Assembly: GCA_002395235.1 (NCBI GenBank)
Contig: DGWK01000032.1
Coordinates: forward strand, 85,828-149,827
Length of the DNA stretch: 64,000 nt
Direction: 5' to 3'
Source: Lachnospiraceae bacterium UBA4260
GTDB taxonomy: Bacteria; Bacillota; Clostridia; Lachnospirales; Lachnospiraceae
The first letter of the stretch is position 1, and each line of letters opens with the position of its first letter. Both the position numbers and the translations under genes were made by a program. The notes below the pieces were generated by a model. The model saw only the letters and a program-made list of their open reading frames with translations, was not told where the DNA came from and searched no databases. Positions 44,320-52,899 of this stretch are shown one piece after another.

Positions 44320-45405
44320 TCAGCGCTTGATATCATAGTTCATGTTCATGAGGTTGATGATGCTGTCCACATCATCTGTGATATTTCCGTCGCCGTGGAT
44401 CGTGTGTTTGATGACGCTCGATGCCACCGCGAAGTTCACCATATCCATAGGTTTGAAATTATGCATATACGCATAGATCAGGCCGCTGGCGAAGGCGTCG
44501 CCGCCGCCGACTCTGTCCAGAATGTTGAATGTGAACAGGCGGCTCTCAAAGGTGTGTCCCTTATACCACATGTAGGCCATCAGGCTGTTCTCGCTGCCGG
44601 AATGCGCGTAGCGGACATGCCTGGCGATGCAGCGGATGTTGGGATATTTATCCACAAAGGCCTGGAAGATCTCATCCTGCTGCTCATAAGAAGGCTGCAG
44701 CGGAACGCCGTCCTTGTAGTCTCCCTTAGAGGGATCCTCGTCGTCTTTATAGAGATGATAGGGTTCGATGCCGAAGAGCACATCCACATAGGGCAGGCAC
44801 TTTGTGCAGAAGTCGCGCGCCTCCTCCCAGGTCCACAGAAGGCTTCGGAAGTTGCCGTCGAAGCTCACCGTCAGGCCCATATCCTTGGCCGTCTGCATCA
44901 GTCGGAGCATGAAATCCGCGCAGCTCTCGCTCAGGGCCGGCGTGATGCCGCTCAGGTGCAGCCAGTCAAATCCTTCCAGCAGCTCCTTCGGATCAATCCC
45001 GGAGAAGTCGAATTCCGTGATCGCGCTGTGCTTGCGGTCATACGTGACCTTACTGGGGCGGATTCCGTAGCCGGTCTCCAGATAGTAGGTCCCCAGCCTG
45101 TGGGTCGGGGTCTCCTCTTTGGTGGAAAGGATCACCGGCGTGCAGTGCACATCGTTGCTTCGGAGCATACGCACGGCGCTCTTGCCCAGAGAATTGTTGG
45201 GCACTACGGTAAAGAAAGTACTGTCCACTCCCAGGTTCGCAAGAGCCAGTGCGATGTTGGCCTCACTTCCGCCGTAGCTTGCCTCGAAGCTGTTCGCCAC
45301 ACGGATCTTGCCATAGTTGGGCGGCGTAAGGCGGAGCATGATCTCGCCGAAAGTAATAAATTTCTGTCCGCCGACTTCACTTAAAAGCGGATTTTTGTGA
45401 ATCAT
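44320..45405 (-). CDS. kdgK: 2-keto-3-deoxygluconate kinase (PfkB family)
   Basis: A 361-residue ribokinase-type sugar kinase. The N-terminal FITFGEIMLRLTPP and ASYGGSEANIALALANLGVD form the sugar site, and the C-terminal DRVGGGDAFASGLIYAYM carries the catalytic Asp. Phosphorylation of KDG to KDPG joins the UxaA and KduD streams. GAGGAG lies ahead of the ATG. The assignment of KDG rather than another sugar rests on context and on close family resemblance. No KDPG aldolase gene follows; it must be elsewhere in the genome. Confidence 0.88.
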   Translation of the reverse strand: MIHKNPLLSEVGGQKFITFGEIMLRLTPPNYGKIRVANSFEASYGGSEANIALALANLGVDSTFFTVVPNNSLGKSAVRMLRSNDVHCTPVILSTKEETPTHRLGTYYLETGYGIRPSKVTYDRKHSAITEFDFSGIDPKELLEGFDWLHLSGITPALSESCADFMLRLMQTAKDMGLTVSFDGNFRSLLWTWEEARDFCTKCLPYVDVLFGIEPYHLYKDDEDPSKGDYKDGVPLQPSYEQQDEIFQAFVDKYPNIRCIARHVRYAHSGSENSLMAYMWYKGHTFESRLFTFNILDRVGGGDAFASGLIYAYMHNFKPMDMVNFAVASSVIKHTIHGDGNITDDVDSIINLMNMNYDIKR

Positions 45406-45462
45406 AATTCTCCTCCTTTGTGCTATGTTCTTTGTCCCTGCCGCAGACCGGGACCCGCACCG

Positions 45463-46317
45463 TTAAAGACTGTCGTAGAGCTCCTGCAGGAATTTTCTGG
45501 AACTCACCGCGTTCTCGTCGGTGGTATTCTCCAGCGTTGTGTGGATATACGGCTTCCTCGCCTTTATGAACCGGAGGATCTCCGTGTAATCCATGACGCC
45601 TGTTCCCGCCGCTATGCTCTTGAGGTCGTCCCCATTAAGGACACAGTCCTTTAAATGCACTACCGCAATGTGGTCGCACAGCTTCTCCATGGCCTCTCCG
45701 ATCACCTTGTCGCGATCATCCAGGTTTCCGGGATACAGAATGTTTACCGGGTCGAAGATGATCCGCAGGTTGGGGCTCGGAATGGCCTCCAGCACTTTGA
45801 CCGCCCTGTCGGGGTTGTACACGATATGCTTCCATACGGGCTCGATGGCCATGGTCACACCGCATTTCTCGGCTCTCTCGACGACAGGTTCCAGGCCTCG
45901 GATGAAGGAATCGAGCGCCTCCTCGGAGTGCGTATTGGCGTCCATCTTGTACTGTGCGTTGGGCGCGCCCGTCTCGGTTCCCACAACGCCCGCCCCCAGA
46001 AGGGATGCCACGCGAAGGTGTCCGTAATATCTGCTCTGGATCTCCCTGAGTTTTTCCGGATCCGGATGGGCGAGGTTCAGATAGCACCCGAGGACCGCCA
46101 CATCCAGGCCCTGGCCGTCAAATATCCTCTTTGTATATTTTGCCAGTCCTTCCGTCAGTGCGCAATCATCAAAGGTATATCCTTTTATCACTTTCGAATA
46201 GGCGAGATGGACACAGGTAAACCCTTCCTCTCTCGCTGTCTGTGCCCGCTTTTCCATCGTCTGGAACTCGGGGCCGAGACCTGTGTGGATATCATGCAGG
46301 CGAATTCCCAGCTGCAT
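45463..46317 (-). CDS. Sugar phosphate isomerase/epimerase family TIM-barrel protein
   Basis: A 284-residue AP-endonuclease-2 type barrel. Probable metal ligands are the Glu in TMAIEPVW, the Asp in IIFDPVN, the His in IAVVHLKD and the Glu in HTTLENTTDE. Members epimerise or isomerise keto-sugars. The gene starts four bases after the stop of a decayed MFS gene, and its ribosome site (AGGAGG) is inside that remnant, so the two once formed an operon. In the hexuronate setting it may interconvert tagaturonate and fructuronate or a related keto-acid, but that is a guess. Confidence 0.8.
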   Translation of the reverse strand: MQLGIRLHDIHTGLGPEFQTMEKRAQTAREEGFTCVHLAYSKVIKGYTFDDCALTEGLAKYTKRIFDGQGLDVAVLGCYLNLAHPDPEKLREIQSRYYGHLRVASLLGAGVVGTETGAPNAQYKMDANTHSEEALDSFIRGLEPVVERAEKCGVTMAIEPVWKHIVYNPDRAVKVLEAIPSPNLRIIFDPVNILYPGNLDDRDKVIGEAMEKLCDHIAVVHLKDCVLNGDDLKSIAAGTGVMDYTEILRFIKARKPYIHTTLENTTDENAVSSRKFLQELYDSL

Positions 46318-46320
46318 ACC

Positions 46321-46451
46321 TTACCTCCTGTCTTTTTCATATTCTTCCGACATTCTCCGGATCTGTCTGATCACGGGGATCACGACGAGCGCGGAGCAGA
46401 TTCCTGTAGCAATGTACCCACCCCCATGAGCCATCCCGCCCAAAATAACCG
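46321..46451 (-). pseudogene. C-terminal remnant of an MFS-type transporter
   Basis: The last 40 or so codons before the stop at 46321 read like the final helix and basic tail of an MFS sugar permease (GGGYIATGICSALVVIP followed by IRQIRRMSEEYEKDRR). The homologous sequence stops exactly where the family-B element begins (46452), so everything upstream of it is missing. The rest of the open frame to 46530 is repeat DNA. Confidence 0.65.
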
Positions 46452-46518
46452 GTAATTGTTTAAAACCCCGCAGTCCCAAATGTCCGCATTCGGGGCTGCG
46501 GGGGGCTGAATTAGTATT
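46452..46518. repeat. Family B element, short copy
   Basis: The left end GTAATTGTTTAAAACC resembles the 16-bp terminal repeat of the complete element (four mismatches) and the right end is GGGGCTGAATTAG. Between them is a hairpin CCCCGCAG/CTGCGGGG (46466-46473 and 46496-46503) with an AAATG/CATT core, matching the third hairpin of the complete copy. The long 20-bp stem is absent. Confidence 0.65.
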
Positions 46519-46547
46519 CAAGGCTCGCACGCGTGTGCATCAAAGGT
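46519..46547. repeat. Family A fragment
   Basis: AAGGCTCGCACGCGTGTGCATC joins the start of H1 to the end of H2 of the family-A repeat (compare 3895-3906), as if the middle had been deleted. It abuts the family-B copy and the uxaA stop. Confidence 0.45.
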
Positions 46548-46548
46548 A

Positions 46549-48021
46549 TTACAGAACTACCCCGTCCTTAAAGATGGAGATCTCTCTGAAGCCCTTGCGC
46601 TCGGTGCTCGTCTGCTTGCCGGAAGCGACTTCACAGACAAGGTCAAGAAGATCCGCGCCCGCCTCATCGAGGGTCTTGACGCCGTCCGCCACAACGCCCG
46701 CGTTGAAGTCGATCCAGTTGGCCTTCTTGGTCGCGAGGGGTGTGTTGGTGGCGATCTTCATGGTCGGAACGGGTGCTCCGAAAGGCGTTCCTCTGCCGGT
46801 GGTGAACAGGATCATATTACATCCCGCAGCGGTAAGCGCTGTGCAGGATACCAGATCGTTGCCGGGTCCGTACAGAAGGTTGAGTCCTTTGGTCTTAACC
46901 TGCTCGCCGTAATTAATGACGTCCATGATCGGCGCTCTTCCGCCCTTCTGGACACATCCGCAGGACTTGTCCTCGAGAGTGGTGATGCCGCCCTGCTTGT
47001 TGCCGGGGCTGGGATTGTCATAGACGACTTCGTTGTGGCTGATGAAGTAATCCTTGAAGCCGTTGAGCATGTTGGAGGCTTTCTCGAAGACCTGCTCGTT
47101 CACGCAGCGGCTCATCAGGAAGTTCTCCGCGCCGAACATCTCGGGCACTTCCGTCAGGATCGTGGTGCCGCCCATGGCGGTCATCAGGTCGGAGAATCTT
47201 CCGACTGTCGGGTTGGCCGTGATGCCGGAGAGTCCGTCGGACCCGCCGCACTTCATGCCGACTACCAGCTCGCTGACGGGCATCTCCTCGCGCTTGAACT
47301 GAGAAGCGTACTCAGCCAGTTCCTTGAGGAGCGCGGAACCCGCCTCCAGCTCGTCCTCTACCTGCTGGCAGGTGAGGAATTTGACTCTGTCGGGATCGTA
47401 GTCGCCCAGTTCTGCCACGAACTGATCGTGGGTCAGGTTCTCACATCCCAGGTGCAGGACCAGAACAGCGCCTGCATTGGGGTGTCTGGTCAGCGCTGCC
47501 AGAAGTCTTCTGGTCTGGGCGTGGTCATGGCCGGTCTGAGAGCATCCGAAAGGATGTGTGAAGGTGTAAAGGCCGTCGATGCTTCCCTTTACCAGGTCCT
47601 GGTTGTCACGGACCAAAGTCTTTGCGACATCATTTACGCAGCCGACGGTAGGGATGATCCAGATCTCGTTGCGGATGGCCGCTCTTCCGTCTTTTCTCCT
47701 GTAGCCCATAAAGGTCTTGGGCTTAAGAGGATTGACGCAGGGAACAGCGGGCTCATAGGTGTACTCCACCTCGCCCTTGAGGTTGGTCATCATGTTGTGG
47801 GTGTGGACCCACTGGCCGGCTTGGATGTCCTTTGTGGCGTGCCCGATGGGCAGGCCGTATTTCATGATCATGTCGCCTTTCGCAATGTCCCTGAGCGCCA
47901 TCTTGTGGCCCTGAGGGATTTCCTCCACTGCCGCGGCACCGCCGAAAGCGGTGCCGACGGGTGCGGGATGGAGGGCTACTGCTACATTATCAATATCATT
48001 GATTTGAATGAATATAGGCAT
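46549..48021 (-). CDS. uxaA: Altronate dehydratase
   Basis: A 490-residue Fe/Mn-dependent dehydratase converting D-altronate to 2-keto-3-deoxygluconate. The start at 48021 (MPIFIQINDIDNVAVAL) is set by AGAGAGG five bases upstream; the longer frame has no ribosome site. The N-terminal SAF domain (about 1-95) has HPAPVGT and LPIGHATKDIQAGQWVHTHNM, and the C-terminal domain has MGYRRKDGRAAIRNEIWIIPTVGCVND, FTHPFGCSQTGHD and MKCGGSDGLSGITANP. The SAF-fused form is standard for UxaA. It follows uxaB by 54 bases. Confidence 0.95.
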   Translation of the reverse strand: MPIFIQINDIDNVAVALHPAPVGTAFGGAAAVEEIPQGHKMALRDIAKGDMIMKYGLPIGHATKDIQAGQWVHTHNMMTNLKGEVEYTYEPAVPCVNPLKPKTFMGYRRKDGRAAIRNEIWIIPTVGCVNDVAKTLVRDNQDLVKGSIDGLYTFTHPFGCSQTGHDHAQTRRLLAALTRHPNAGAVLVLHLGCENLTHDQFVAELGDYDPDRVKFLTCQQVEDELEAGSALLKELAEYASQFKREEMPVSELVVGMKCGGSDGLSGITANPTVGRFSDLMTAMGGTTILTEVPEMFGAENFLMSRCVNEQVFEKASNMLNGFKDYFISHNEVVYDNPSPGNKQGGITTLEDKSCGCVQKGGRAPIMDVINYGEQVKTKGLNLLYGPGNDLVSCTALTAAGCNMILFTTGRGTPFGAPVPTMKIATNTPLATKKANWIDFNAGVVADGVKTLDEAGADLLDLVCEVASGKQTSTERKGFREISIFKDGVVL

Positions 48022-48075
48022 AGGTACCTCTCTTTTCCGCAGTGCACTGTTTTGCACTACCGGGCAAAAAACTGA

Positions 48076-49569
48076 TTACAGGCAGGCAGCGTATGCGGCA
48101 AGGGATCCTTTCTCACGGATCTCGCCGAGAATCCTTGCGGCCTCAGCCTCAAAGCCTTCGATCTTGGTAAGATCCTGGCCCCACATCTTTTCGTTGGTCA
48201 TAACGGCGTGAGTCAGAGCTGCTGCGTCATCATCCTTGTGATCATAGTAGAACTCAAGTACCCAGCGGTCATCGGATACAGTATAGGTGTTGCCCTTAGC
48301 TCTCTTGCAGACAAGACCTGCGTCTGTCAGCTCCTGGATCTCGTTGGAATAGAAAGCCATGTAAGCCGCGAAGCTTGTGGTCAGGCATGCCGGGAGCTTG
48401 CCGTATTTCTCAACATACTCCTCGAAGCTCGGGAAGTTTCTTGCTCTCCACTTGGAAGTGGAGTTGAGGGAAATGCTCATGAGCTCGTGGTTTACGAAAG
48501 GATTGTTGAATCTGTCCTGAACGGCTGCCGCGAAGCTCATCAGATCGTCCTTGTCCAGAGGAAGGGTCGGGATGACTTCGTCATAGAGCATCTTGTTCAT
48601 GAAGCCGAGGATTGTCTCGTTCTCCATGCAGTCGCGAACGATGTCGAATCCTGCCAGATACGCGCCCAGAACAAATCCGGTGTGCGCGCCGTTGAGGATG
48701 CGGACCTTTCTCTTCTTATAAGGAGTTACGTCCGGAACTACAGGGCAGTTGACGCCGGCTTTCTTGAAAGGAAGCTTCTCCTCAAGCCATGCGGGTCCTT
48801 CAATGTTCCATACGCCGAAGATCTCGCCGACGTCAAGGAGCGGATCGGCATAGCCGTGAATCTTCTCGAGGCGTGCGACCTCTTCTGCGTCGCGGATGCG
48901 GCCGGGAACGATTCTGTCTACCAGAGTGGAGCAGAATGTGCAGTCATTGTTGACATAGTTCTTGAAGCCCTCGTCAAGGCCCCACTGCTCGATGTACTTG
49001 TTCACGCACTTAAGCAGCTCTTTGCCGTTGTTGTCGATCAGCTCGCAGGAAAGGATCACAAGGCCGCTCTTGCCGGCTTTGTAGCGCTCAAGGAGAACCT
49101 GTGTGAGCTTGCCGGGGAAGGAGCTTGCGGGCTTGTCATCGATCTGGCAGGCGGGATCATAGACGATACCGGCTTCCGTTGTATTGGATACGATGTACTC
49201 CAGATCGTCAGAGCGGGCCAGATCCATCATGGATGCATAGTCAGCTTCCTCATAGGGATTGAGGCATCTGGATACGCAGGAGATGACACGTCTGAGGTCA
49301 ACCTTCTCGCCGTTCTCGCGGCCGCGAAGATACAGAGTGTACAGACCTTCCTGCTTGTTGATCAGCTCCGCAAGGCCGGGCTTGATGGGCTGAACCAGAA
49401 CGCACTTGCCGTTCCAGCCGACTCTCTCGTTGGATACATCAAACCAGTACTGCACGAATGCGCGGAGGAAATTGCCTTCGCCAAACTGCATAACCTTCTC
49501 AGGAGCGTCTTTCAGGATATAACCGTCATAACCTGACTTTTCCAGTACTGCATAATTCAGAGTTTCCAT
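48076..49569 (-). CDS. uxaB: Tagaturonate reductase (altronate oxidoreductase)
   Basis: A 497-residue mannitol-dehydrogenase-type enzyme reducing tagaturonate to altronate with NADH. The Rossmann part contains MQFGEGNFLRAFVQYWFD, and the C-terminal domain contains RVRILNGAHTGFVLGAYLAGFDIVRDCM, the strand that carries catalytic Lys/Asn residues in this family. Length and N-terminal FGxGNFxRA motif are typical. GGGGAGA lies ahead of the ATG. It is the first gene of uxaB-uxaA, with a promoter of its own at 49619-49647. Confidence 0.94.
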   Translation of the reverse strand: METLNYAVLEKSGYDGYILKDAPEKVMQFGEGNFLRAFVQYWFDVSNERVGWNGKCVLVQPIKPGLAELINKQEGLYTLYLRGRENGEKVDLRRVISCVSRCLNPYEEADYASMMDLARSDDLEYIVSNTTEAGIVYDPACQIDDKPASSFPGKLTQVLLERYKAGKSGLVILSCELIDNNGKELLKCVNKYIEQWGLDEGFKNYVNNDCTFCSTLVDRIVPGRIRDAEEVARLEKIHGYADPLLDVGEIFGVWNIEGPAWLEEKLPFKKAGVNCPVVPDVTPYKKRKVRILNGAHTGFVLGAYLAGFDIVRDCMENETILGFMNKMLYDEVIPTLPLDKDDLMSFAAAVQDRFNNPFVNHELMSISLNSTSKWRARNFPSFEEYVEKYGKLPACLTTSFAAYMAFYSNEIQELTDAGLVCKRAKGNTYTVSDDRWVLEFYYDHKDDDAAALTHAVMTNEKMWGQDLTKIEGFEAEAARILGEIREKGSLAAYAACL

Positions 49570-49600
49570 AATTTTTATCTCCCCAAATTCTGTAAATATA

Positions 49601-49987
49601 AATGATCGCTACACATATATAGTATTTCAGAAACGGTTAAATGTAAAGTTTCATTAAAGTACGCGAACGTCCTGATCTGAGGAAAACACCGGTAAAGCGT
49701 CTTCACACAGATGCTCATAGGGTTGGTCAGGTTGAGCACCCAGGCATCGGGGCAGCATTTCCGGATTGCCTCCGCGAACTCTTCATAAACAGGAACAGTC
49801 CGCAGCGCACGAAAGACACCACCGGGTCTTACCGTATCGCCAACGGACTGCAATATACCGTATGCTTCCGGAACATGGACGTCGACGCGCATATCCTCAA
49901 AAGTGCCGGGAAGAATGGAGATGATCACAAAATCCGCTCCTTCGAGCCTCCGCCGATATATGCTATTTTCACATTTCGCCGGATCAT
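49601..49987 (-). pseudogene. Decayed GH4-family glycosidase (alpha-galacturonidase/alpha-glucosidase type)
   Basis: A ribosome site (AAGGAAC) and ATG at 49987 begin MIRRNVKIAYIGGGS, the NAD-binding start of GH4 enzymes. After 15 codons the sequence jumps, out of frame, to EGADFVIISILPGTFEDMRVD and then PEAYGILQSVGDTVRPGG, ALRTVPVYEEFAE and LNLTNPMS, which are the middle of GH4. The match ends near FPQIRTFA, after which the uxaB promoter region begins. At least two deletions, roughly 80 codons internally and the last 250-300, leave it non-functional. GH4 enzymes of this kind act on alpha-galacturonides, which suits the locus. Confidence 0.8.
49619..49647 (-). promoter_or_regulatory. Promoter of uxaB with a cre-like site in the spacer
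   Basis: TTTACA (49642-49647), a 17-base spacer and TACTAT (49619-49624) on the minus strand. The spacer contains AACCGTTT, the core of a catabolite-responsive element, though the outer bases of the cre consensus match poorly. It lies about 50 bases before the uxaB ATG and just past the GH4 remnant. Confidence 0.5.
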
Positions 49988-50012
49988 GTTCCTTCTACCT
50001 CTGTTCTTTTGA

Positions 50013-50813
50013 TCAGCCGGGCTGCTTGCCGATGTAAGCCAGGATTCCGCCGTCAACGTAAAGGATGTGGCCGTTTACGAAGTTGGATGCGTCGGATGCA
50101 AGGAATACCGCAGGTCCCTGAAGATCTTCTGGTGTGCCCCAGCGAGCGGCCGGAGTCTTGGCGATGATGAACTGATCGAAAGGATGTCTGGATCCGTCGG
50201 GCTGTCTCTCGCGAAGAGGAGCCGTCTGAGGAGTGGCGATGTAGCCGGGTCCGATGCCGTTGCACTGGATGTTGTGCTCGCCGTACTCGGAGCAGATGTT
50301 TCTGGTCAGCATCTTGAGGCCGCCCTTGGCTGCCGCGTAAGCGGAAACGGTCTCTCTGCCCAGCTCACTCATCATGGAGCAGATGTTGATGATCTTGCCG
50401 TGGCCCTTCTTGATCATGCCCGGAATAACAGCCTTGGACACGATGAAAGGAGCGTTCAGGTCGACGTCGACAACAGCACGGAAATCAGCTGCGGACATCT
50501 CGCACATAGGAATCCTCTTGATGATGCCTGCGTTGTTGACAAGGATGTCAACGCCGCCGAGTTTCTCCTCGATATCGGCGATCATAGCCTGGACTTCATC
50601 TTCCTTTGTTACGTCTGCCACATAGCCTAATGCGTCAATGCCTTTCTCAGCATAAGAAGCAAGAGCTTTTTCCTTTGCATCTTCACTGAGGCAGTTGAAA
50701 ACGATCTTGGCGCCCGCTGCCGCATAGGCTTCAGCGATTGCAAAGCCGATTCCATAGACAGCACCCGTGATCAGTGCTACTTTGCCGTCGAGACGGAAAT
50801 TGTTCATATCCAT
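50013..50813 (-). CDS. kduD: 2-dehydro-3-deoxy-D-gluconate 5-dehydrogenase (short-chain dehydrogenase)
   Basis: A 266-residue SDR enzyme. TGAVYGIG is the cofactor loop, NNAG the stabilising motif, and Ser-Tyr-Lys are seen in NICSMMSELGRETVSAYAAAKGG. It interconverts 3-deoxy-glycero-2,5-hexodiulosonate and KDG, the last step of unsaturated uronate breakdown. Gluconate 5-dehydrogenases share the fold; the adjacent kduI (68 bases upstream) makes KduD the better call. GGAGG lies eight bases from the first of two close ATGs. The GH4 remnant follows directly. Confidence 0.88.
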   Translation of the reverse strand: MDMNNFRLDGKVALITGAVYGIGFAIAEAYAAAGAKIVFNCLSEDAKEKALASYAEKGIDALGYVADVTKEDEVQAMIADIEEKLGGVDILVNNAGIIKRIPMCEMSAADFRAVVDVDLNAPFIVSKAVIPGMIKKGHGKIINICSMMSELGRETVSAYAAAKGGLKMLTRNICSEYGEHNIQCNGIGPGYIATPQTAPLRERQPDGSRHPFDQFIIAKTPAARWGTPEDLQGPAVFLASDASNFVNGHILYVDGGILAYIGKQPG

Positions 50814-50881
50814 AGTATAAACCTCCTTTATGCGAACCCTTTTGCGGATCCGATTAACTTATTGTATATCCTTCTGCTTCT

Positions 50882-51724
50882 TTATCTCAGCTCGTTTGCC
50901 TTGAGATTGTCCATGTCGTCAAAGGCCTGATTCTCTCCGCCCATTGCCCAGATAAAGGTGTAGTTGGAGGTGCCGCAGCCGCTGTGGATGGACCAGGAAG
51001 GGGAAATGACCGCCTCATAATTCTGCATGACAATGTTTCTGGTCTGCTGAGGCTGTCCCATGAAGTGCATGACCGCTTCATTTTCGGGAATCTCAAAGTA
51101 GGTGTAAACTTCCATTCTTCTCTCGTGCGTGTGGCTGGGCATGGTGTTCCAGACACTGCCGGGAGCCAGCTGTGTGAGGCCCATGGAGAGCTGGCAGGTC
51201 TCCAGCACATCGGGATGGATGAACTGGTTGATCACTCTCTTGTTGGCGTTCTTCTCATCGCCGCAGGGACGGTGATTGGCTTTGTCAAAAGAGAGGAATG
51301 TCGTCTTGCAGGCTTTGTGAGCCGGATAAGAGGCGAGGTAGAAGCGCGCCGGATCAGAGCCGTCGATGCTTCCGAAGTACACTTCTTTTACGCCCTTGGT
51401 GATATAGAGGCAGTCCTCATATCCCATATCATAGCGCACGCCGTCTGCCACGATATATCCCTTGCCTCCGATGTTGAAGACGCCCGCTTCGCGGCGCTCA
51501 AGGAAGTAATCCGTGCCGAAATTGTGCCAGATGTCGATGCCTTTGTCGATCGGCACCTCTTCGCTGACGGGCATGATCCCGAGGATCACCACGCGGTCAA
51601 CGTGAGAATAGGTCGCCTTAACGGTGTCCGGTACATAGAGATCCGTGATCAGGAACTCCTTACGCAGTTCCTCGGTCGTGTATCTCTTGACATCGTTAGG
51701 GCTTGCAGAATAACGAATATCCAT
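50882..51724 (-). CDS. kduI: 5-keto-4-deoxyuronate isomerase
   Basis: A 280-residue zinc cupin converting 5-keto-4-deoxyuronate to 3-deoxy-glycero-2,5-hexodiulosonate. The metal ligands lie in WNTMPSHTHERRMEVYTYFE (His, His, Glu) with the fourth His in WSIHSGCGTSNYTFIWAMGGEN. The N-terminal MDIRYSASPNDVKRYTTEELRKEFL is typical of the family. The substrate comes from GH105 and from pectate lyase products. It is 29 bases after the MsmK-type ATPase gene and 68 before kduD. Confidence 0.95.
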   Translation of the reverse strand: MDIRYSASPNDVKRYTTEELRKEFLITDLYVPDTVKATYSHVDRVVILGIMPVSEEVPIDKGIDIWHNFGTDYFLERREAGVFNIGGKGYIVADGVRYDMGYEDCLYITKGVKEVYFGSIDGSDPARFYLASYPAHKACKTTFLSFDKANHRPCGDEKNANKRVINQFIHPDVLETCQLSMGLTQLAPGSVWNTMPSHTHERRMEVYTYFEIPENEAVMHFMGQPQQTRNIVMQNYEAVISPSWSIHSGCGTSNYTFIWAMGGENQAFDDMDNLKANELR

Positions 51725-51753
51725 AAGTTCCTCCTGATTTAGAGCAGCTGCTC

Positions 51754-52833
51754 TTATTTAATCACCATCTCTGTCTCTCCGTCGAAGAGGTATACGTTCT
51801 CAACGGGGATCGAGAATGTGATCTTCTCGTCAATTTCCGGTGTGTCATGAGGATCGACCTTGAGGATCGCCTTGTCTTCTCCGGCTGTGATGTAAACGTT
51901 TGTGTTGTCGCCGAGCATCTCCGTGAGCTCAACAACTGTCTCAAGCTGATAGGCGCCGTCGGCTTTGCCCAGTTCGATATGCTCGGGACGGAAACCGAAG
52001 ATGATCTCCTTGCCCTCGTAATCCTTGACCTTATTGCCGAGTTTCTTGTCGAGTGCCAGAACATTGTCGCCGAACCCCAGCGTGCCGCCTTGGACTGTGC
52101 CGCGGATGAAGTTCATGGGCGGCTCTCCGATGAATCCCGCAACGAACACGTTGACCGGATTGTAGTAGAGTTCGTAAGGAGTGCCGATCTGCTGCACATA
52201 GCCGTCCTTCATGACGACGATGCGGTCAGCCAGCGTCATAGCCTCTGTCTGGTCGTGGGTTACGTAAATTGTCGTAGCACCCGTGGATTTATGGATCTGC
52301 GCGATCTCGGAGCGCATGGTAACACGCTGCTTGGCGTCCAGGTTGGAGAGCGGCTCGTCCATCAGGAAAACGCCGACCTTACGGATGATGGCGCGGCCGA
52401 TGGCAACACGCTGTCTCTGACCGCCGGAAAGAGCCCTGGGAAGACGATCCAGATAGTCGGTCAGGCCAAGGATCTCAGCGGTGTGCTTAACCTTTTCTTC
52501 GATGACCTCTTCATCGACGCCCTGGAGCGTGAGGCCGAATGCGATATTGTCAAAGACCGTCATCTGCGGATACAGAGCGTAGCTCTGGAAAACCATTGCC
52601 ACCTCTCTCTGTCTGGGGCCCCACTCGTTGGCGCGGTTTCCGTTGATCAGGAAGTCGCCATTGGAGATGTCCTCAAGGCCTGCGATCATGCGAAGCGTTG
52701 TGGACTTACCGCATCCGGAGGGTCCGACAAAGACGATGAACTCGCCCTTATCAATATCAAGATTGAAGTTGTGAACGGCGTGGTATCCGTTCGGATAGAT
52801 CTTGTTGATGTTCTTCAGCGTTAAATATGCCAT
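51754..52833 (-). CDS. MsmK/UgpC-type sugar ABC ATPase, first copy
   Basis: A 359-residue ATPase of the CUT1 family. It has Walker A GPSGCGKST (37-45), Q-loop VFQSYALYPQMT, signature ALSGGQRQRVAIGRAI, Walker B VFLMDEPLSNLDAK and switch YVTHDQTEA. The C-terminal OB-type regulatory domain has IFGFRPEHIEL. Such subunits energise several sugar importers at once in Firmicutes. The LplB/YtcP permeases to the right have no ATPase of their own next to them, so this protein and its paralogue at 57789 are candidates. It is roughly 45-50% similar to that paralogue by eye. Confidence 0.9.
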   Translation of the reverse strand: MAYLTLKNINKIYPNGYHAVHNFNLDIDKGEFIVFVGPSGCGKSTTLRMIAGLEDISNGDFLINGNRANEWGPRQREVAMVFQSYALYPQMTVFDNIAFGLTLQGVDEEVIEEKVKHTAEILGLTDYLDRLPRALSGGQRQRVAIGRAIIRKVGVFLMDEPLSNLDAKQRVTMRSEIAQIHKSTGATTIYVTHDQTEAMTLADRIVVMKDGYVQQIGTPYELYYNPVNVFVAGFIGEPPMNFIRGTVQGGTLGFGDNVLALDKKLGNKVKDYEGKEIIFGFRPEHIELGKADGAYQLETVVELTEMLGDNTNVYITAGEDKAILKVDPHDTPEIDEKITFSIPVENVYLFDGETEMVIK

Positions 52834-52899
52834 TTTACTGCCTCCTCACACATTGATGGCTTTTATCTGCTGGCTTCTTTCGCCCCTGTCTGCCGCCGC

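Noticed and set aside
42637..45384. A 915-codon plus-strand frame opposite uxaC and kdgK
   Set aside because: It is antisense to two well-recognised enzymes, has no ribosome site or known domain, and its composition mirrors their codon bias.
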